A stretch of DNA of 64,000 nt from AC-32 sp963728765 (lineage in GTDB: Bacteria; Actinomycetota; Thermoleophilia; Gaiellales; Gaiellaceae), in contig CAVSKX010000001.1 of NCBI GenBank assembly GCA_963728765.1, positions 682,001-746,000 of the forward strand, in the 5' to 3' direction. Within the stretch, counting starts at the first letter, position 1, and each line of letters starts with the position of its first letter. Both the position numbers and the translations under genes were made by a program. Shown one piece after another: positions 38,400 through 46,582 of the stretch. Below the pieces are notes generated by a model, which worked only from the letters and a program-made list of their open reading frames with translations, had not been told where the DNA came from and did not search any database.

Positions 38400-39272
38400 G
38401 TGAACAGGGCCCAAAGGCTCCTGCTGAGCGGCGTCGCGCTGACCGCGCTGCTCGCCGCAGTCGCGGTCGCGAGCCGCGCCCACCGCCCAGGTGGGGGCTC
38501 GGGCGGCGGCTCGGCGGACGCGGGCCGGGTCGTGTTCGAGTATGCGGCGAGCGTCATGTTCGTGCTCTTCCCGCTGGGCGCGCTCTTCGTCCTCTGGGTC
38601 TTGTCGATGGGACGGCGGCAGAAGCTGATCCAGGAGACGGGCCTGCGCCGGAACGTCGTGACCGTGCTCGCGATCGGCGTCCTCATCCTGCCGGTGACGT
38701 TGCTCGTGCGGCACTACGTCAAATACGACGGCGGAGGCCGGGTACAGCCGCCGGCAGCGCCGGGCACGCAAACGAACGGCAGTGCGCGCGGCGCCGACCG
38801 AAAAACGGAGCCGGAGTTCCAGTGGCTTCCGGCGCTCATCGTCGGCTCGCTCCTGTTCGGAGTCGCGGGCGCGGGGGCGATCATGGTCGTGCTCAAGCGG
38901 CAGCGAGGGGCCGCCTGGGACCGTGAGGCGGAGCTCATGCACGCGCTCGACGAGGTTCTGGAGGACACGCTCGACGACCTCCGCGCCGAGCGCGACCCGC
39001 GCAAGGCGGTGATCGGGGCCTACGCGCGGATGGAGCGGCTCTTCGCGGCCCACCAGGTCCCGCGCGAGGAGGCGGAGACGCCGCAGCAGTACGTGGAGCG
39101 GGTGCTCGCCCGGTTGCAGGTCAGCTCCTTCGCCGTCCGTCGGATTACCCAGCTCTACGAGCGCGCGCGCTTCAGCCCGCACACCGTCGACGTGGGGATG
39201 AAAGACGACGCGATCGCCGCGCTGGAAGGCCTCCGCGCGGAGCTGAACGCCGATACCGCGGTCGCCGCGTGA
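38400..39272 (+). CDS. DUF4129 membrane protein
   Basis: A 290-residue membrane protein. Helices near residues 8-25, 46-66, 78-102 and 142-163 are separated by a Gly/Ser-rich and a polar loop. The C-terminal ~110 residues match DUF4129: ERDPRKAVIGAYARMERLFAAHQVPREEAETPQQYVERVLARL, then LYERARFSPHTV. DUF4129 proteins commonly sit with MoxR and DUF58 genes, as here, and are thought to act in a membrane-linked complex of unknown purpose. First gene of a six-gene run ending at 42.5 kb; stops and starts overlap through DUF58. Confidence 0.83.
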   Translation: MNRAQRLLLSGVALTALLAAVAVASRAHRPGGGSGGGSADAGRVVFEYAASVMFVLFPLGALFVLWVLSMGRRQKLIQETGLRRNVVTVLAIGVLILPVTLLVRHYVKYDGGGRVQPPAAPGTQTNGSARGADRKTEPEFQWLPALIVGSLLFGVAGAGAIMVVLKRQRGAAWDREAELMHALDEVLEDTLDDLRAERDPRKAVIGAYARMERLFAAHQVPREEAETPQQYVERVLARLQVSSFAVRRITQLYERARFSPHTVDVGMKDDAIAALEGLRAELNADTAVAA

Positions 39273-39772
39273 AGCGGCTCGCCCTCGCGTGGCTCTTCCT
39301 GACAGCGCTCGCCGGGGTCGTCCTCGGCCTTGCGCGGCTGCTCGCGCCCGGCTGGTTCGAGCTGGAGCTCGACATCTTCATCCTGGTGGTCGGCGGAATC
39401 GCAATCGTTGACGTCGTGATCCTTCTGCGCGACGCGTATCCGCTCGAGGACGTCCCCGAGATCGCCGCCGCGCTCGAGCGCGAGGCCGAGCCGCCGCAGC
39501 GACCCCCGCAGCTCGAGCGGCTCGAGCGGGAGCTGACGATGGCGTCGTCGACCGCGTTCGACCTCCATGCGCGGCTGCGGCCGCAGTTGCGCGAGATCGC
39601 CGAGCTGCGGCTTGCCACCCGTGGCGTGCGGCTCGAGGATGCCGAGGGCGTGCTCGACGAGGAGCTCTGGGAGCTCGTCCGCCCGGACCGGCCGCCGCCC
39701 TCCAACCGTCATGCCGGGGGCATCCCGCCCGCCGAGCTGCGCCGAGTGGTCGAGGGGCTGGAGGCGCTGTGA
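39269..39772 (+). CDS. Membrane-anchored hypothetical protein of the MoxR cluster
   Basis: A 167-residue protein I do not recognise. Two N-terminal helices (LALAWLFLTALAGVVLGLARLL and LDIFILVVGGIAIVDVVILL) are followed by a charged, helical cytoplasmic part (LERELTMASSTAFDLHARLRPQLREIAELRLATRGV). It starts at a GTG overlapping the DUF4129 stop and its own stop overlaps moxR. Position suggests a subunit or adaptor of the MoxR-DUF58 system. Confidence 0.7.
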   Translation: MKRLALAWLFLTALAGVVLGLARLLAPGWFELELDIFILVVGGIAIVDVVILLRDAYPLEDVPEIAAALEREAEPPQRPPQLERLERELTMASSTAFDLHARLRPQLREIAELRLATRGVRLEDAEGVLDEELWELVRPDRPPPSNRHAGGIPPAELRRVVEGLEAL

Positions 39773-40755
39773 ACGTCGACGTCGTCTATCGCCGTGCGAA
39801 CGCGATCCTCGACGAGGTCGAGCTCGCGATCGTCGGCAAGCGCGACGCGCTCGAGCTCGTGTTCCTCGGGATGCTGGCCGACGGCCACGTGCTGATCGAG
39901 GACTTCCCCGGCCTGGCGAAGACGATGATCGCGCGTGCCTTCGCGCAGGTGACGAGCATCGGCTTCACCCGCGTCCAGTTCACCCCGGACCTGATGCCGT
40001 CCGACGTGACCGGCGCGTCGATCTACAACCAGCGCGAGGCCGACTTCGAGTTCCGGCCGGGGCCGATCTTCACCAACCTTCTCCTCGCGGACGAGATCAA
40101 CCGCGCTCCGCCGAAGACGCAGGCTGCGCTGCTCGAGGCGATGCAGGAGCGGCAGGTGACGATCGAGGGAACGACGCACCCGCTCGCGCCGCCGTTCCTC
40201 GTGCTGGCGACGCAGAACCCGATCGAGTACGAGGGGACCTACGCGCTCCCGGAAGCGCAGCTCGACCGCTTCCTGCTGCGGCTCGGCGTCGGCTACCCGG
40301 AGCGCGAGCAGGAGTGGGAGGTGCTCGAGCGCCGGCTGGAGCGGACCGTGGACGACGTCGAGCTGGAGCCGGTGGTCGGCCGGGACGAGCTGCTCGAGAT
40401 GCAGCGAGCAGTCGAGCAGGTGCACGTCGACCGCAGCGTCGGCATGTACATGGTCGACCTGGTCGCGGCGACGCGGACGGCGAACGGCGTGCAGGTCGGC
40501 GCGAGCCCGCGGGGCTCACTCGCGCTGCTGAAGCTCTCGCGCTGCCGTGCGGCGATCCAGGGTCGTGACTACGTGACGCCCGACGACGTGAAATCGGTCG
40601 CCGTGCCCGCGCTCGCGCACAGGCTGGCATTGCGGCCCGAGCTCTGGGTGCAGCGGCTGCGCCCCGACGACATCGTGCAGGAGCTGCTCGACCGCGTTCC
40701 GACGCCGAAGGCCGAGCCGGAGCCCGAGGCTGCGCCCGAACCGGCTGCGGAGTGA
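39769..40755 (+). CDS. MoxR-family AAA+ ATPase
   Basis: A 328-residue ATPase acting as a chaperone for metal insertion or complex maturation. Walker A is DFPGLAKTMIA (the MoxR form of GxxGxGKT), Walker B is NLLLADEINRAPPKTQAALLEAMQE, and sensor 1 is VLATQNPIEYEGTYALPEAQLDRFLLRLGVGYP. The C-terminal lid follows, with a Glu/Pro-rich tail (PEPEAAPEPAAE). Between DUF4129 and DUF58 genes, the classic grouping. Confidence 0.93.
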   Translation: MNVDVVYRRANAILDEVELAIVGKRDALELVFLGMLADGHVLIEDFPGLAKTMIARAFAQVTSIGFTRVQFTPDLMPSDVTGASIYNQREADFEFRPGPIFTNLLLADEINRAPPKTQAALLEAMQERQVTIEGTTHPLAPPFLVLATQNPIEYEGTYALPEAQLDRFLLRLGVGYPEREQEWEVLERRLERTVDDVELEPVVGRDELLEMQRAVEQVHVDRSVGMYMVDLVAATRTANGVQVGASPRGSLALLKLSRCRAAIQGRDYVTPDDVKSVAVPALAHRLALRPELWVQRLRPDDIVQELLDRVPTPKAEPEPEAAPEPAAE

Positions 40756-42023
40756 CCCGCGCGGCAACGCCGAAGCTCGGGGCGTACGCCGCGCTCGCCG
40801 GCACCGGGCTGCTCACGGCGCTCGTGCTCGGTCGGCCCGAGCTGGCCGCGCTCGCAGCGCCGTTCGCGGTCGTCCTCGCCGCCGGGCTCTCGCTGGTCGA
40901 GCCGCCTCGTGTGCGGGCGTGGCTCGAGCTCGACCGCGAGCGCCAGGTCGAGGGCGAGGAGGTCACCGCGCACCTCGAGCTCGCGGCCGAGTCGGCCGTG
41001 CCGGGGCTCGAGTTGCTGCTCGACCTCCCGGACGGCGTCGAGGCGCTCGGAGAGAACCCGCAGCGCCGCCACCTCGGCTGGGCCGAACGGCCCGAGATCG
41101 AGCTCCCGTTCCGCTGTTCGCACTGGGGCGCCTACCTGGTCGGCGAGGTGCTGCTTCGCGTCCAGGACCGGTTCGGCCTGCTCGCCTTCGAGCAGAGGCT
41201 CGACCTCCGGCGGCCGTTGAAGATCTACCCGCGCGGCGACGAGCTGGAGAAGCTGTTGCGCCCGCTCGAGACGCAGACGTTCGCCGGGACGCAGACGCCG
41301 CGCTCGCGGGGCGAAGGAATCGAGTTCGCCGACCTGCGGCCCTTTGTCCCGGGCGACCGCGTCCGCCGCGTCAACTGGCGCGCGACCGCCCGCCGCGGTG
41401 AGCCGTGGGTGAACGAGACGCACCCGGAACGCAATGCCGACGTCGTGATCTTCCTCGACACCTTCGCGGAAGCCCGGCTCGGCGCGAGCGGAACGCTCGA
41501 CGTCGCCGTGCAGGCCGCGGGCTCGCTGGCCGCGCACTACATCCGTGAGAAGGACCGCGTGGGTCTCGTCGCCTTCGGCGGCATCCTCAACTGGCTGACC
41601 GTCTCGAGTGGGGTCGTCCAGCTCTACCGCGTGCTCGACTCGCTGCTCGATGCGGAGATCTTCCTCAGCTACGCGTGGAAGAACATCGACATCCTGCCGC
41701 CGCGGACGCTGCCGCCGCACGCGCTCGTGCTCGCGCTCTCGCCGCTGCTCGACGAGCGGACCGTTCGCGCGCTCGCGGACCTGCGCGCCCGCGGCTTCGA
41801 CCTCGCGGTCGTGGAGGTCTCGCCGGTGCCGTTCGCGGAGCCCGGGAGGGGCCCGCTCGACGACCTTGCCTACCGGCTGTGGGTGCTGCGGCGCGACGCG
41901 CTGCGGGCCTCGTACCTCCGGCTCGGCGTTCCGGTCGTCGAGTGGCGCAAGGACCTGCCGCTGCAGGCCGCGCTCGAGGAGGTGAGGACATTCAGGCGCC
42001 ACGCCCGCGTCGTGCGCGCGTAG
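40752..42023 (+). CDS. DUF58 domain protein
   Basis: A 423-residue protein with two N-terminal helices and a cytoplasmic VWA-like region. The DUF58 motif is GIEFADLRPFVPGDRVRRVNWRATARRGEPWVNETHPERNADVVIFLDTF at about residues 195-245, where DxRPxxPGD and the following W(R)xTAR are the hallmark. It overlaps moxR as GTGA and its 3' end overlaps the next membrane gene. Likely a MoxR partner; exact function unknown. Confidence 0.9.
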   Translation: MTRAATPKLGAYAALAGTGLLTALVLGRPELAALAAPFAVVLAAGLSLVEPPRVRAWLELDRERQVEGEEVTAHLELAAESAVPGLELLLDLPDGVEALGENPQRRHLGWAERPEIELPFRCSHWGAYLVGEVLLRVQDRFGLLAFEQRLDLRRPLKIYPRGDELEKLLRPLETQTFAGTQTPRSRGEGIEFADLRPFVPGDRVRRVNWRATARRGEPWVNETHPERNADVVIFLDTFAEARLGASGTLDVAVQAAGSLAAHYIREKDRVGLVAFGGILNWLTVSSGVVQLYRVLDSLLDAEIFLSYAWKNIDILPPRTLPPHALVLALSPLLDERTVRALADLRARGFDLAVVEVSPVPFAEPGRGPLDDLAYRLWVLRRDALRASYLRLGVPVVEWRKDLPLQAALEEVRTFRRHARVVRA

Positions 42024-42523
42024 CGACTGCGGCCGCCTCGCTGGTGGTCGCATGTGCGCTGGGCGCGTCGGCAGTGCTCCGCGAGGGCGGGCACGACGTC
42101 CTGCTGCTCGTGATCGGCGCGGCCGCGGTCGCCGTCATCGCGGCCGGCCTGGTGCTGCGCTGGAGCGGCGCGCTGGCCCTCGGGGTGGCGCTCCTCGGGG
42201 CGCAGCAGGCGACGCGGCTCGCGCTGGGGCCGGACGCGCTGGACGAGGCGACGCCGCTTCTCGCCGGCGCGCTGCTGCTGGCGGCGGAGCTCGCCTGGTG
42301 GTCGATCGAGCCGCGCGTCCCCGCGTGGGCGCAGGCGGGAGTCGCCGTGCGGCGCGTCCTGACGGTGTTCTTCACGTGCGTCGCGGCGACCGTCGTGTCG
42401 GCCGTGGTGGTCGTCGCGGCCGGAGCGCGGGTGGGCGGCGGCACGCTGCTCTTGCTGACCGGCGTTGTCGCGGCGACGGCTGCGCTGGGCGTGCTCGCCT
42501 ACGTCGCGCGAAGAAGTCCGTAG
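41990..42523 (+). CDS. Multi-pass membrane protein at the end of the MoxR cluster
   Basis: A hydrophobic protein with about five helices (SLVVACALGASAVL, VLLLVIGAAAVAVIAAGLVL, LAGALLLAAELAWW, VLTVFFTCVAATVVSAVVVVAAG, LLLLTGVVAATAALGVLAYVA). I recognise no family. The start is unusual: no ATG, GTG or TTG lies before the first helix, but ATT 41990 is preceded by the strong ribosome-binding site GAGGAGGTGAGG inside the DUF58 gene. GTG 42044 is the fallback, shortening the protein to 159 residues. It ends shortly before the PadR promoter. Confidence 0.6.
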   Translation: MQAPRPRRARVATAAASLVVACALGASAVLREGGHDVLLLVIGAAAVAVIAAGLVLRWSGALALGVALLGAQQATRLALGPDALDEATPLLAGALLLAAELAWWSIEPRVPAWAQAGVAVRRVLTVFFTCVAATVVSAVVVVAAGARVGGGTLLLLTGVVAATAALGVLAYVARRSP

Positions 42524-42531
42524 TGGACTAG

Positions 42532-42552
42532 TTCGCTCAGGACTAGTACACT
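42532..42552 (+). promoter_or_regulatory. PadR promoter with repeated GGACTAGT words
   Basis: GGACTAGT occurs twice within about 16 bp just ahead of and overlapping TACACT (42547-42552), a -10-like box 8 bp before ATG 42561. The palindromic ACTAGT halves are candidates for autoregulation by PadR. Confidence 0.45.
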
Positions 42553-42560
42553 CCGGACCA

Positions 42561-43125
42561 ATGGCGACTGTCGCAGCGCCGGCGGGCGGCGACGCTCTCG
42601 ACCACGGAACAGTCCGTTCTCGGGCTTCTGCTCACGTACGGCGAGCACTCCGGCTACGACCTGAAGCGCGCGGCCGAGGAGGGCGTCGGCTACGTCTGGA
42701 CTGCAGCCAAGAGCCACATCTATGCCGTGCTGCCGCGCCTCGTCGAGGGCGGCTACGCGACCGTCCGCACGGTCGCCCAGGAGCGCCGGCCCGACAAGCA
42801 GGTCTACCGGATCACGAAGAAGGGCGAGGAGGCCTTCCGGCGCTGGCTCGAAGAGCCCGTCGACGAACGGGCCGGGTCGCGCAGCCCGTTCCTGCTGAAG
42901 GTCTTCTTCGGCAATCACATGAGCCGCGAGGCGCTGGTCGCCCACGTCGAGCGCAGGCGCGCCGAGGCGGAGGAGGCGCTCGCCGCGTTTCGGGAGATCG
43001 AGGAGGAGATTCGGGACGACGAGCGGTCGTACTACGGCTACGTGACCCTGCGCTGGGGGCTCGCCGAGGCCGAGGCGTTGATCCGGTGGGCAGACGAGAT
43101 CCTGCGGGAGCTGGCCGAGCGGTGA
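42561..43125 (+). pseudogene. PadR-family regulator with disrupted frame
   Basis: The PadR winged-helix and C-terminal helices are all encoded: STTEQSVLGLLLTYGEHSGYDLKRAAEEGVG, then HIYAVLPRLVEGGYATVR and VYRITKKGEEAFRRWLEEP. This frame has no standard start before GTG 42727, inside the domain. ATG 42561, 8 bp after a good -10-like box, lies in another frame (MATVAAPAGG), so a single-base indel in the GC-run near 42580-42592 best explains the layout. A sequencing error would restore a ~187-residue repressor. Its stop overlaps the hydrolase GTG as GTGA. Confidence 0.7.
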
Positions 43126-44468
43126 GGGCGAAGGCCGCACTCGCCCTGCTGGTGGCCGCGCTCGCCGCAGTCCCCGGGGCGTCTGCCTACCGGAACCCGA
43201 CTCGCGGAGCGGCGCTGATCCTGCAGATCCCGGGGATGCACCGCGCCGAAGTGCGCCGGAACGTCGTCTACCACCGCGCCCCGCGGCTGCGCCTGGACGT
43301 CTACCGGCCGCGCGGCGCCCGCGGCCGTCTGCCTGCGGTGCTCCTCGGTGGCCCGGCCAGGCGATCGGGCCAGGCCGTGGGCTGGGCGCAGCTGCTCTCG
43401 GCCCGCGGCCTGGCGGCTGTGGCGGCCGATCTGCGCTCGGAACGCGACGTGCGCTCCGCGACCGCGTACGTGCGCGCGCACTCGCGTGGTCTCGGGATCG
43501 ACGCCGGCCGCCTGTGCACGCTCGGCTTCTCGTCTCAGGCCGCCGAACGCCTCCTCGGCGCGACGATAGGCCAGACGCCGGGCATGCGCTGCGCCGTCGT
43601 CTACTACGGCTCCCTCGATGTCGACCCGACGCAGGTGCCACCGCTCCTGGCCGTGAAGGCGCAGCGCGACGCGGCGAGCGTCAACGAGTCGATCGACCGC
43701 TTCCAGGCTGACTCGCAGGAGCACCACGCCGACGTCCGGGTGGTCACGGCGCCGGGCGGGCACGGCTTCGACGTCGGCCGGCCCACGAAGCGCGGTCGCT
43801 CGGTCGTGAAGGAGACGTTGCGCTTCCTCGAGGCGCGGCTCGCCCGGCCGCTCCCGGTCTTCGAGACGTGTGCCACCCGCGCGGAACGGCGCTCGGCCCT
43901 GCGCTTCTTCACTTCCGAGGACCTGCCGATCGTGGGCGTGGTCGTGGGTAGCGGCCGGCGCGGGGTCGTGCTGGCCCACGCCAGCGACGAAGACCTCTGC
44001 TCGTGGCTCCCATACGCGCGGGAGCTCGCCGCGAGCGGCCACCGCGTGCTCGCGTTCGACTCCGCGCCCGGGGTGCGCGTCGACCTCGAGATCGCGGCCG
44101 CCGTCGAGGCGATGCGGCGGACCGGGTCCGAGCACGTGATCGCCGGCGGCGCGTCCATCGGTGCGACCGGCGCCTTGATCGGGTCGGCGTCGCTTCCCTC
44201 GCAGCCTGCGGCAGTCGTGAGCCTCTCGGCTCCGGCCTCGTACGGGCCGCTTCGGGCGCCCCGGGCCGTTCGCCGCCTGCACGCGCCTGTCTTCTTCGCC
44301 GCGTCGGAGGAGGACCAGCCGTATGCGAACGACGCCCGCGAGATGTACGCCGCCTCCCCGGCGCGCGACCGGCGCCTCGAGATCCGGCCCGGCGGGGTGC
44401 ACGGCGAGCGGATGCTGGAAGACCCGGCGTTCCGCGCCAGGGTCATGGCCTTCATCGCAGCGCACTAG
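43122..44468 (+). CDS. Secreted tandem alpha/beta-hydrolase protein
   Basis: A 448-residue exported protein. A signal peptide (AKAALALLVAALAAVPGASA) is followed by two alpha/beta-hydrolase-like modules of about 190 residues. The first has VVYHRAPRLRLDVYRP and a nucleophile elbow read as LGFSSQ; its acid/His region includes GGHGFDVG. The second has GVVLAHASDEDLCSW, an elbow GGASIGATGAL and ends HGERMLED with the likely His. Both elbows keep G-x-S-x-(G/Q). The pair may be dienelactone-hydrolase- or peptidase-like esterases. It is coupled to the PadR gene and so possibly regulated by it. Confidence 0.68.
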   Translation: MRAKAALALLVAALAAVPGASAYRNPTRGAALILQIPGMHRAEVRRNVVYHRAPRLRLDVYRPRGARGRLPAVLLGGPARRSGQAVGWAQLLSARGLAAVAADLRSERDVRSATAYVRAHSRGLGIDAGRLCTLGFSSQAAERLLGATIGQTPGMRCAVVYYGSLDVDPTQVPPLLAVKAQRDAASVNESIDRFQADSQEHHADVRVVTAPGGHGFDVGRPTKRGRSVVKETLRFLEARLARPLPVFETCATRAERRSALRFFTSEDLPIVGVVVGSGRRGVVLAHASDEDLCSWLPYARELAASGHRVLAFDSAPGVRVDLEIAAAVEAMRRTGSEHVIAGGASIGATGALIGSASLPSQPAAVVSLSAPASYGPLRAPRAVRRLHAPVFFAASEEDQPYANDAREMYAASPARDRRLEIRPGGVHGERMLEDPAFRARVMAFIAAH

Positions 44469-44469
44469 A

Positions 44470-44475
44470 TAGATT
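44470..44475 (+). promoter_or_regulatory. -10-like box, leaderless start of E1 alpha
   Basis: TAGATT ends 8 bp before ATG 44484, close behind the hydrolase stop. Confidence 0.5.
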
Positions 44476-44483
44476 CCGCCCCG

Positions 44484-45548
44484 ATGGCGGTGCTACCGGC
44501 CGAGCGTGATCTGCGGCGTGTGATCGGCGACGGCGAGGGCGTCCCCGACGGAGAGGTCGAGGGGCTCTCGCAGGACGACCTGCTCGAGCTGCACCGCCGG
44601 CTCGTCCTGCTGCGCACCTACGACGAGCGCTCCGTCGTCTACCACCGTCAGGGGCGGATCGGCACGTACGCGATCTTCTGGGGTCACGAGGCGATGCAGG
44701 TCGGCGCGACGTACGCGCTCGAGGACGCCGACTGGATCTTCCCGAGCTACCGCGAGTCGGCGATCGGCTTGCTGCGCGGGATGCCGGCCTCGACCGTGCT
44801 CTCCTGGTGGCGCGGCCACCCGGCCGGCTGGTGGAACCCCGCCGACTGGAACGTCGCCTCGATCTGCGTTCCGATCGGCACCCACGTGCCGCACGCGGCC
44901 GGGCTCGCCTGGGGCAAGAAGCTGCGTGGCGAGCGGACGTGCGCGATCGCGTTCTTCGGCGACGGGGCGACCTCCGAGGGGGCGTTCCACGAAGGCGCCA
45001 ACTTCGCGGCCGTGATGCGCGCGCCGGTGGTGCTCTTCTGCAACAACAACCAGTGGGCGATCTCGACGCCGCTCTCGGCGCAGACGGCGGCCGCGACGCT
45101 GGCCGACAAGGCGGCGGGTTACGGCATCCCGGGCGTGCGCGTGGACGGCGGCGACGTGCTCGCGGTCTACGAGGCGACGCGCGAGGCGGTGGATCGGGCG
45201 CGGGCCGGAGACGGGCCGACCCTGATCGAGGCCGTCACCTACCGCTGCGCGCCGCACGCGACCGCAGACGACCCAACGGCCTACATCGATCTCGGGCGCG
45301 TGGAGGAGGAGCGCGGGCGGGAGTGCGTCGGGCGCTACGAGGCCTACCTACGGCGGCTCGGGTTGCTCTCCGACGAGGCCGCGGAGACGGTGCGCGCCGA
45401 CGCCGTGCAGCTGATGCGGGACGGCATCGCGGCCGCCGAGGCGGAGCCGCCCGCGGACCCCGAGCTGCTCTTCTCGCACGCGTTCGCCGACCCGCCGGCG
45501 TCGTTCGAGTCGGACCTCGCGGAGCTCAGGAGGGTGCTCGGTGGCTGA
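44484..45548 (+). CDS. 2-oxoacid dehydrogenase E1 alpha subunit
   Basis: A 354-residue thiamine-diphosphate enzyme subunit decarboxylating pyruvate or branched-chain 2-oxoacids. The ThDP motif is FFGDGATSEGAFHEGANFAAVMRAPVVLFCNNNQWAIS (GDG ... NN). YRESAIGLLRGM and the phosphorylation-loop region YRCAPHATADDPTAY are normal. Overlaps the E1 beta gene by 8 bp. Pyruvate versus branched-chain specificity cannot be settled. Confidence 0.92.
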   Translation: MAVLPAERDLRRVIGDGEGVPDGEVEGLSQDDLLELHRRLVLLRTYDERSVVYHRQGRIGTYAIFWGHEAMQVGATYALEDADWIFPSYRESAIGLLRGMPASTVLSWWRGHPAGWWNPADWNVASICVPIGTHVPHAAGLAWGKKLRGERTCAIAFFGDGATSEGAFHEGANFAAVMRAPVVLFCNNNQWAISTPLSAQTAAATLADKAAGYGIPGVRVDGGDVLAVYEATREAVDRARAGDGPTLIEAVTYRCAPHATADDPTAYIDLGRVEEERGRECVGRYEAYLRRLGLLSDEAAETVRADAVQLMRDGIAAAEAEPPADPELLFSHAFADPPASFESDLAELRRVLGG

Positions 45549-46515
45549 GCTGACACTGGTGGAGGCGCTCAACGACGCGTTCCACGTCGAGCTCGAGCGC
45601 GACGAGAACGTGCTGGTGATGGGCGAGGACGTCGGGCGCGCGGGCGGTGTCTTCCGCGCGACCGCCGGGTTGCGCGAGCGCTTCGGGCCCGACCGCTGCG
45701 TCGACACCCCCCTGGCCGAGGCGGGGATCCTCGGCTCGGCTGTCGGCCTCTGCATGGCGGGCTGGCGCCCGGTCTGCGAGATGCAGTACGACGCGTTCTC
45801 GTACCCGTGCCTCGACCAGCTGATCACGCACGTCGGGCGCTACCGCTGGCGCAGCGGCGGGAAGATGGCGTTCCCGCTCGTCGTTCGCATGCCCTACGGC
45901 GGCGGGGTGCGTGCGCCGGAGCTGCACGACGACTCGCCCGAGGCGTACTACGTGCACACCCCGGGCGTGAAGGTGGCGATCCCGTCGACGCCGGCCGATG
46001 CAAAGGGGCTGCTCGCCGCGGCCATTCGCGATCCCGACCCGGTCGTCGTGCTGGAGCCGAAGCTCCACTACCGGACGATGCGCGGCGACGTACCTGAGGG
46101 CGAGCACGTCGTTCCGCTCGGGGTCGCGCGGACGGTGCGAGAGGGCGACGACCTCACCTTCGTCGCGTACGGGGCGATGGTGCCGGTCGCCGAGGCCGCT
46201 GCAGACGCGCTCGGCGGGGAAGCGTCCGTCGAGATCCTCGACATCCGCACGCTGAAGCCGCTCGACGAGGAGGCGCTGCTGGCGGCCGCGGCCAAGACGG
46301 GGCGGGTCGTGATCGTTCAGGAGGCGCCGCGCACGGCCGGCTACGGCGCCGAGCTGGCGGCGATCCTCGCGGAGAAGGCGATGCTCGACCTGCGGGCGCC
46401 GGTGGTGCGCGTCACCGGCTACGACGTGCCGTATCCGTACTGGCAGATCGAGGACGCGTACATGCCGTCGGCCGAGCGCGTGGCCGACGCGGCGCGAAGG
46501 ATCTTGGCGTTCTGA
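45541..46515 (+). CDS. 2-oxoacid dehydrogenase E1 beta subunit
   Basis: A 324-residue transketolase-like subunit that completes the E1 active site. It begins LVEALNDAFHVELERDENVLVMGEDVGRAGGVFRAT, with DTPLAEAGILGSAVGLCMAG and the C-terminal domain (VEILDIRTLKPLDEEALLAAAAKTGRVVIVQEAPRTAGYGAEL). Full length. Followed by a short hairpin and then by two unrelated genes before E2. Confidence 0.93.
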   Translation: MAELTLVEALNDAFHVELERDENVLVMGEDVGRAGGVFRATAGLRERFGPDRCVDTPLAEAGILGSAVGLCMAGWRPVCEMQYDAFSYPCLDQLITHVGRYRWRSGGKMAFPLVVRMPYGGGVRAPELHDDSPEAYYVHTPGVKVAIPSTPADAKGLLAAAIRDPDPVVVLEPKLHYRTMRGDVPEGEHVVPLGVARTVREGDDLTFVAYGAMVPVAEAAADALGGEASVEILDIRTLKPLDEEALLAAAAKTGRVVIVQEAPRTAGYGAELAAILAEKAMLDLRAPVVRVTGYDVPYPYWQIEDAYMPSAERVADAARRILAF

Positions 46516-46528
46516 TCCAGGCGAAGAA

Positions 46529-46552
46529 GGCGCTCGAGTCGCACGGAGCGCC
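46529..46552 (+). terminator. Hairpin after E1 beta
   Basis: GGCGCTC (46529-46535) pairs with GAGCGCC (46546-46552) across a 10-nt loop, 14 bp past the E1 beta stop. It may partly terminate before the GNAT gene. Confidence 0.45.
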
Positions 46553-46582
46553 CGAAGACCGTGATCCTAGAACGCGCAGGGT

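Noticed and set aside
36618..39182. 854-codon open frame on the minus strand
   Set aside because: Only the last 173 codons (GTG 37139 onward) show a real domain; the rest is antisense to the VOC, lipid-kinase and DUF4129 genes.
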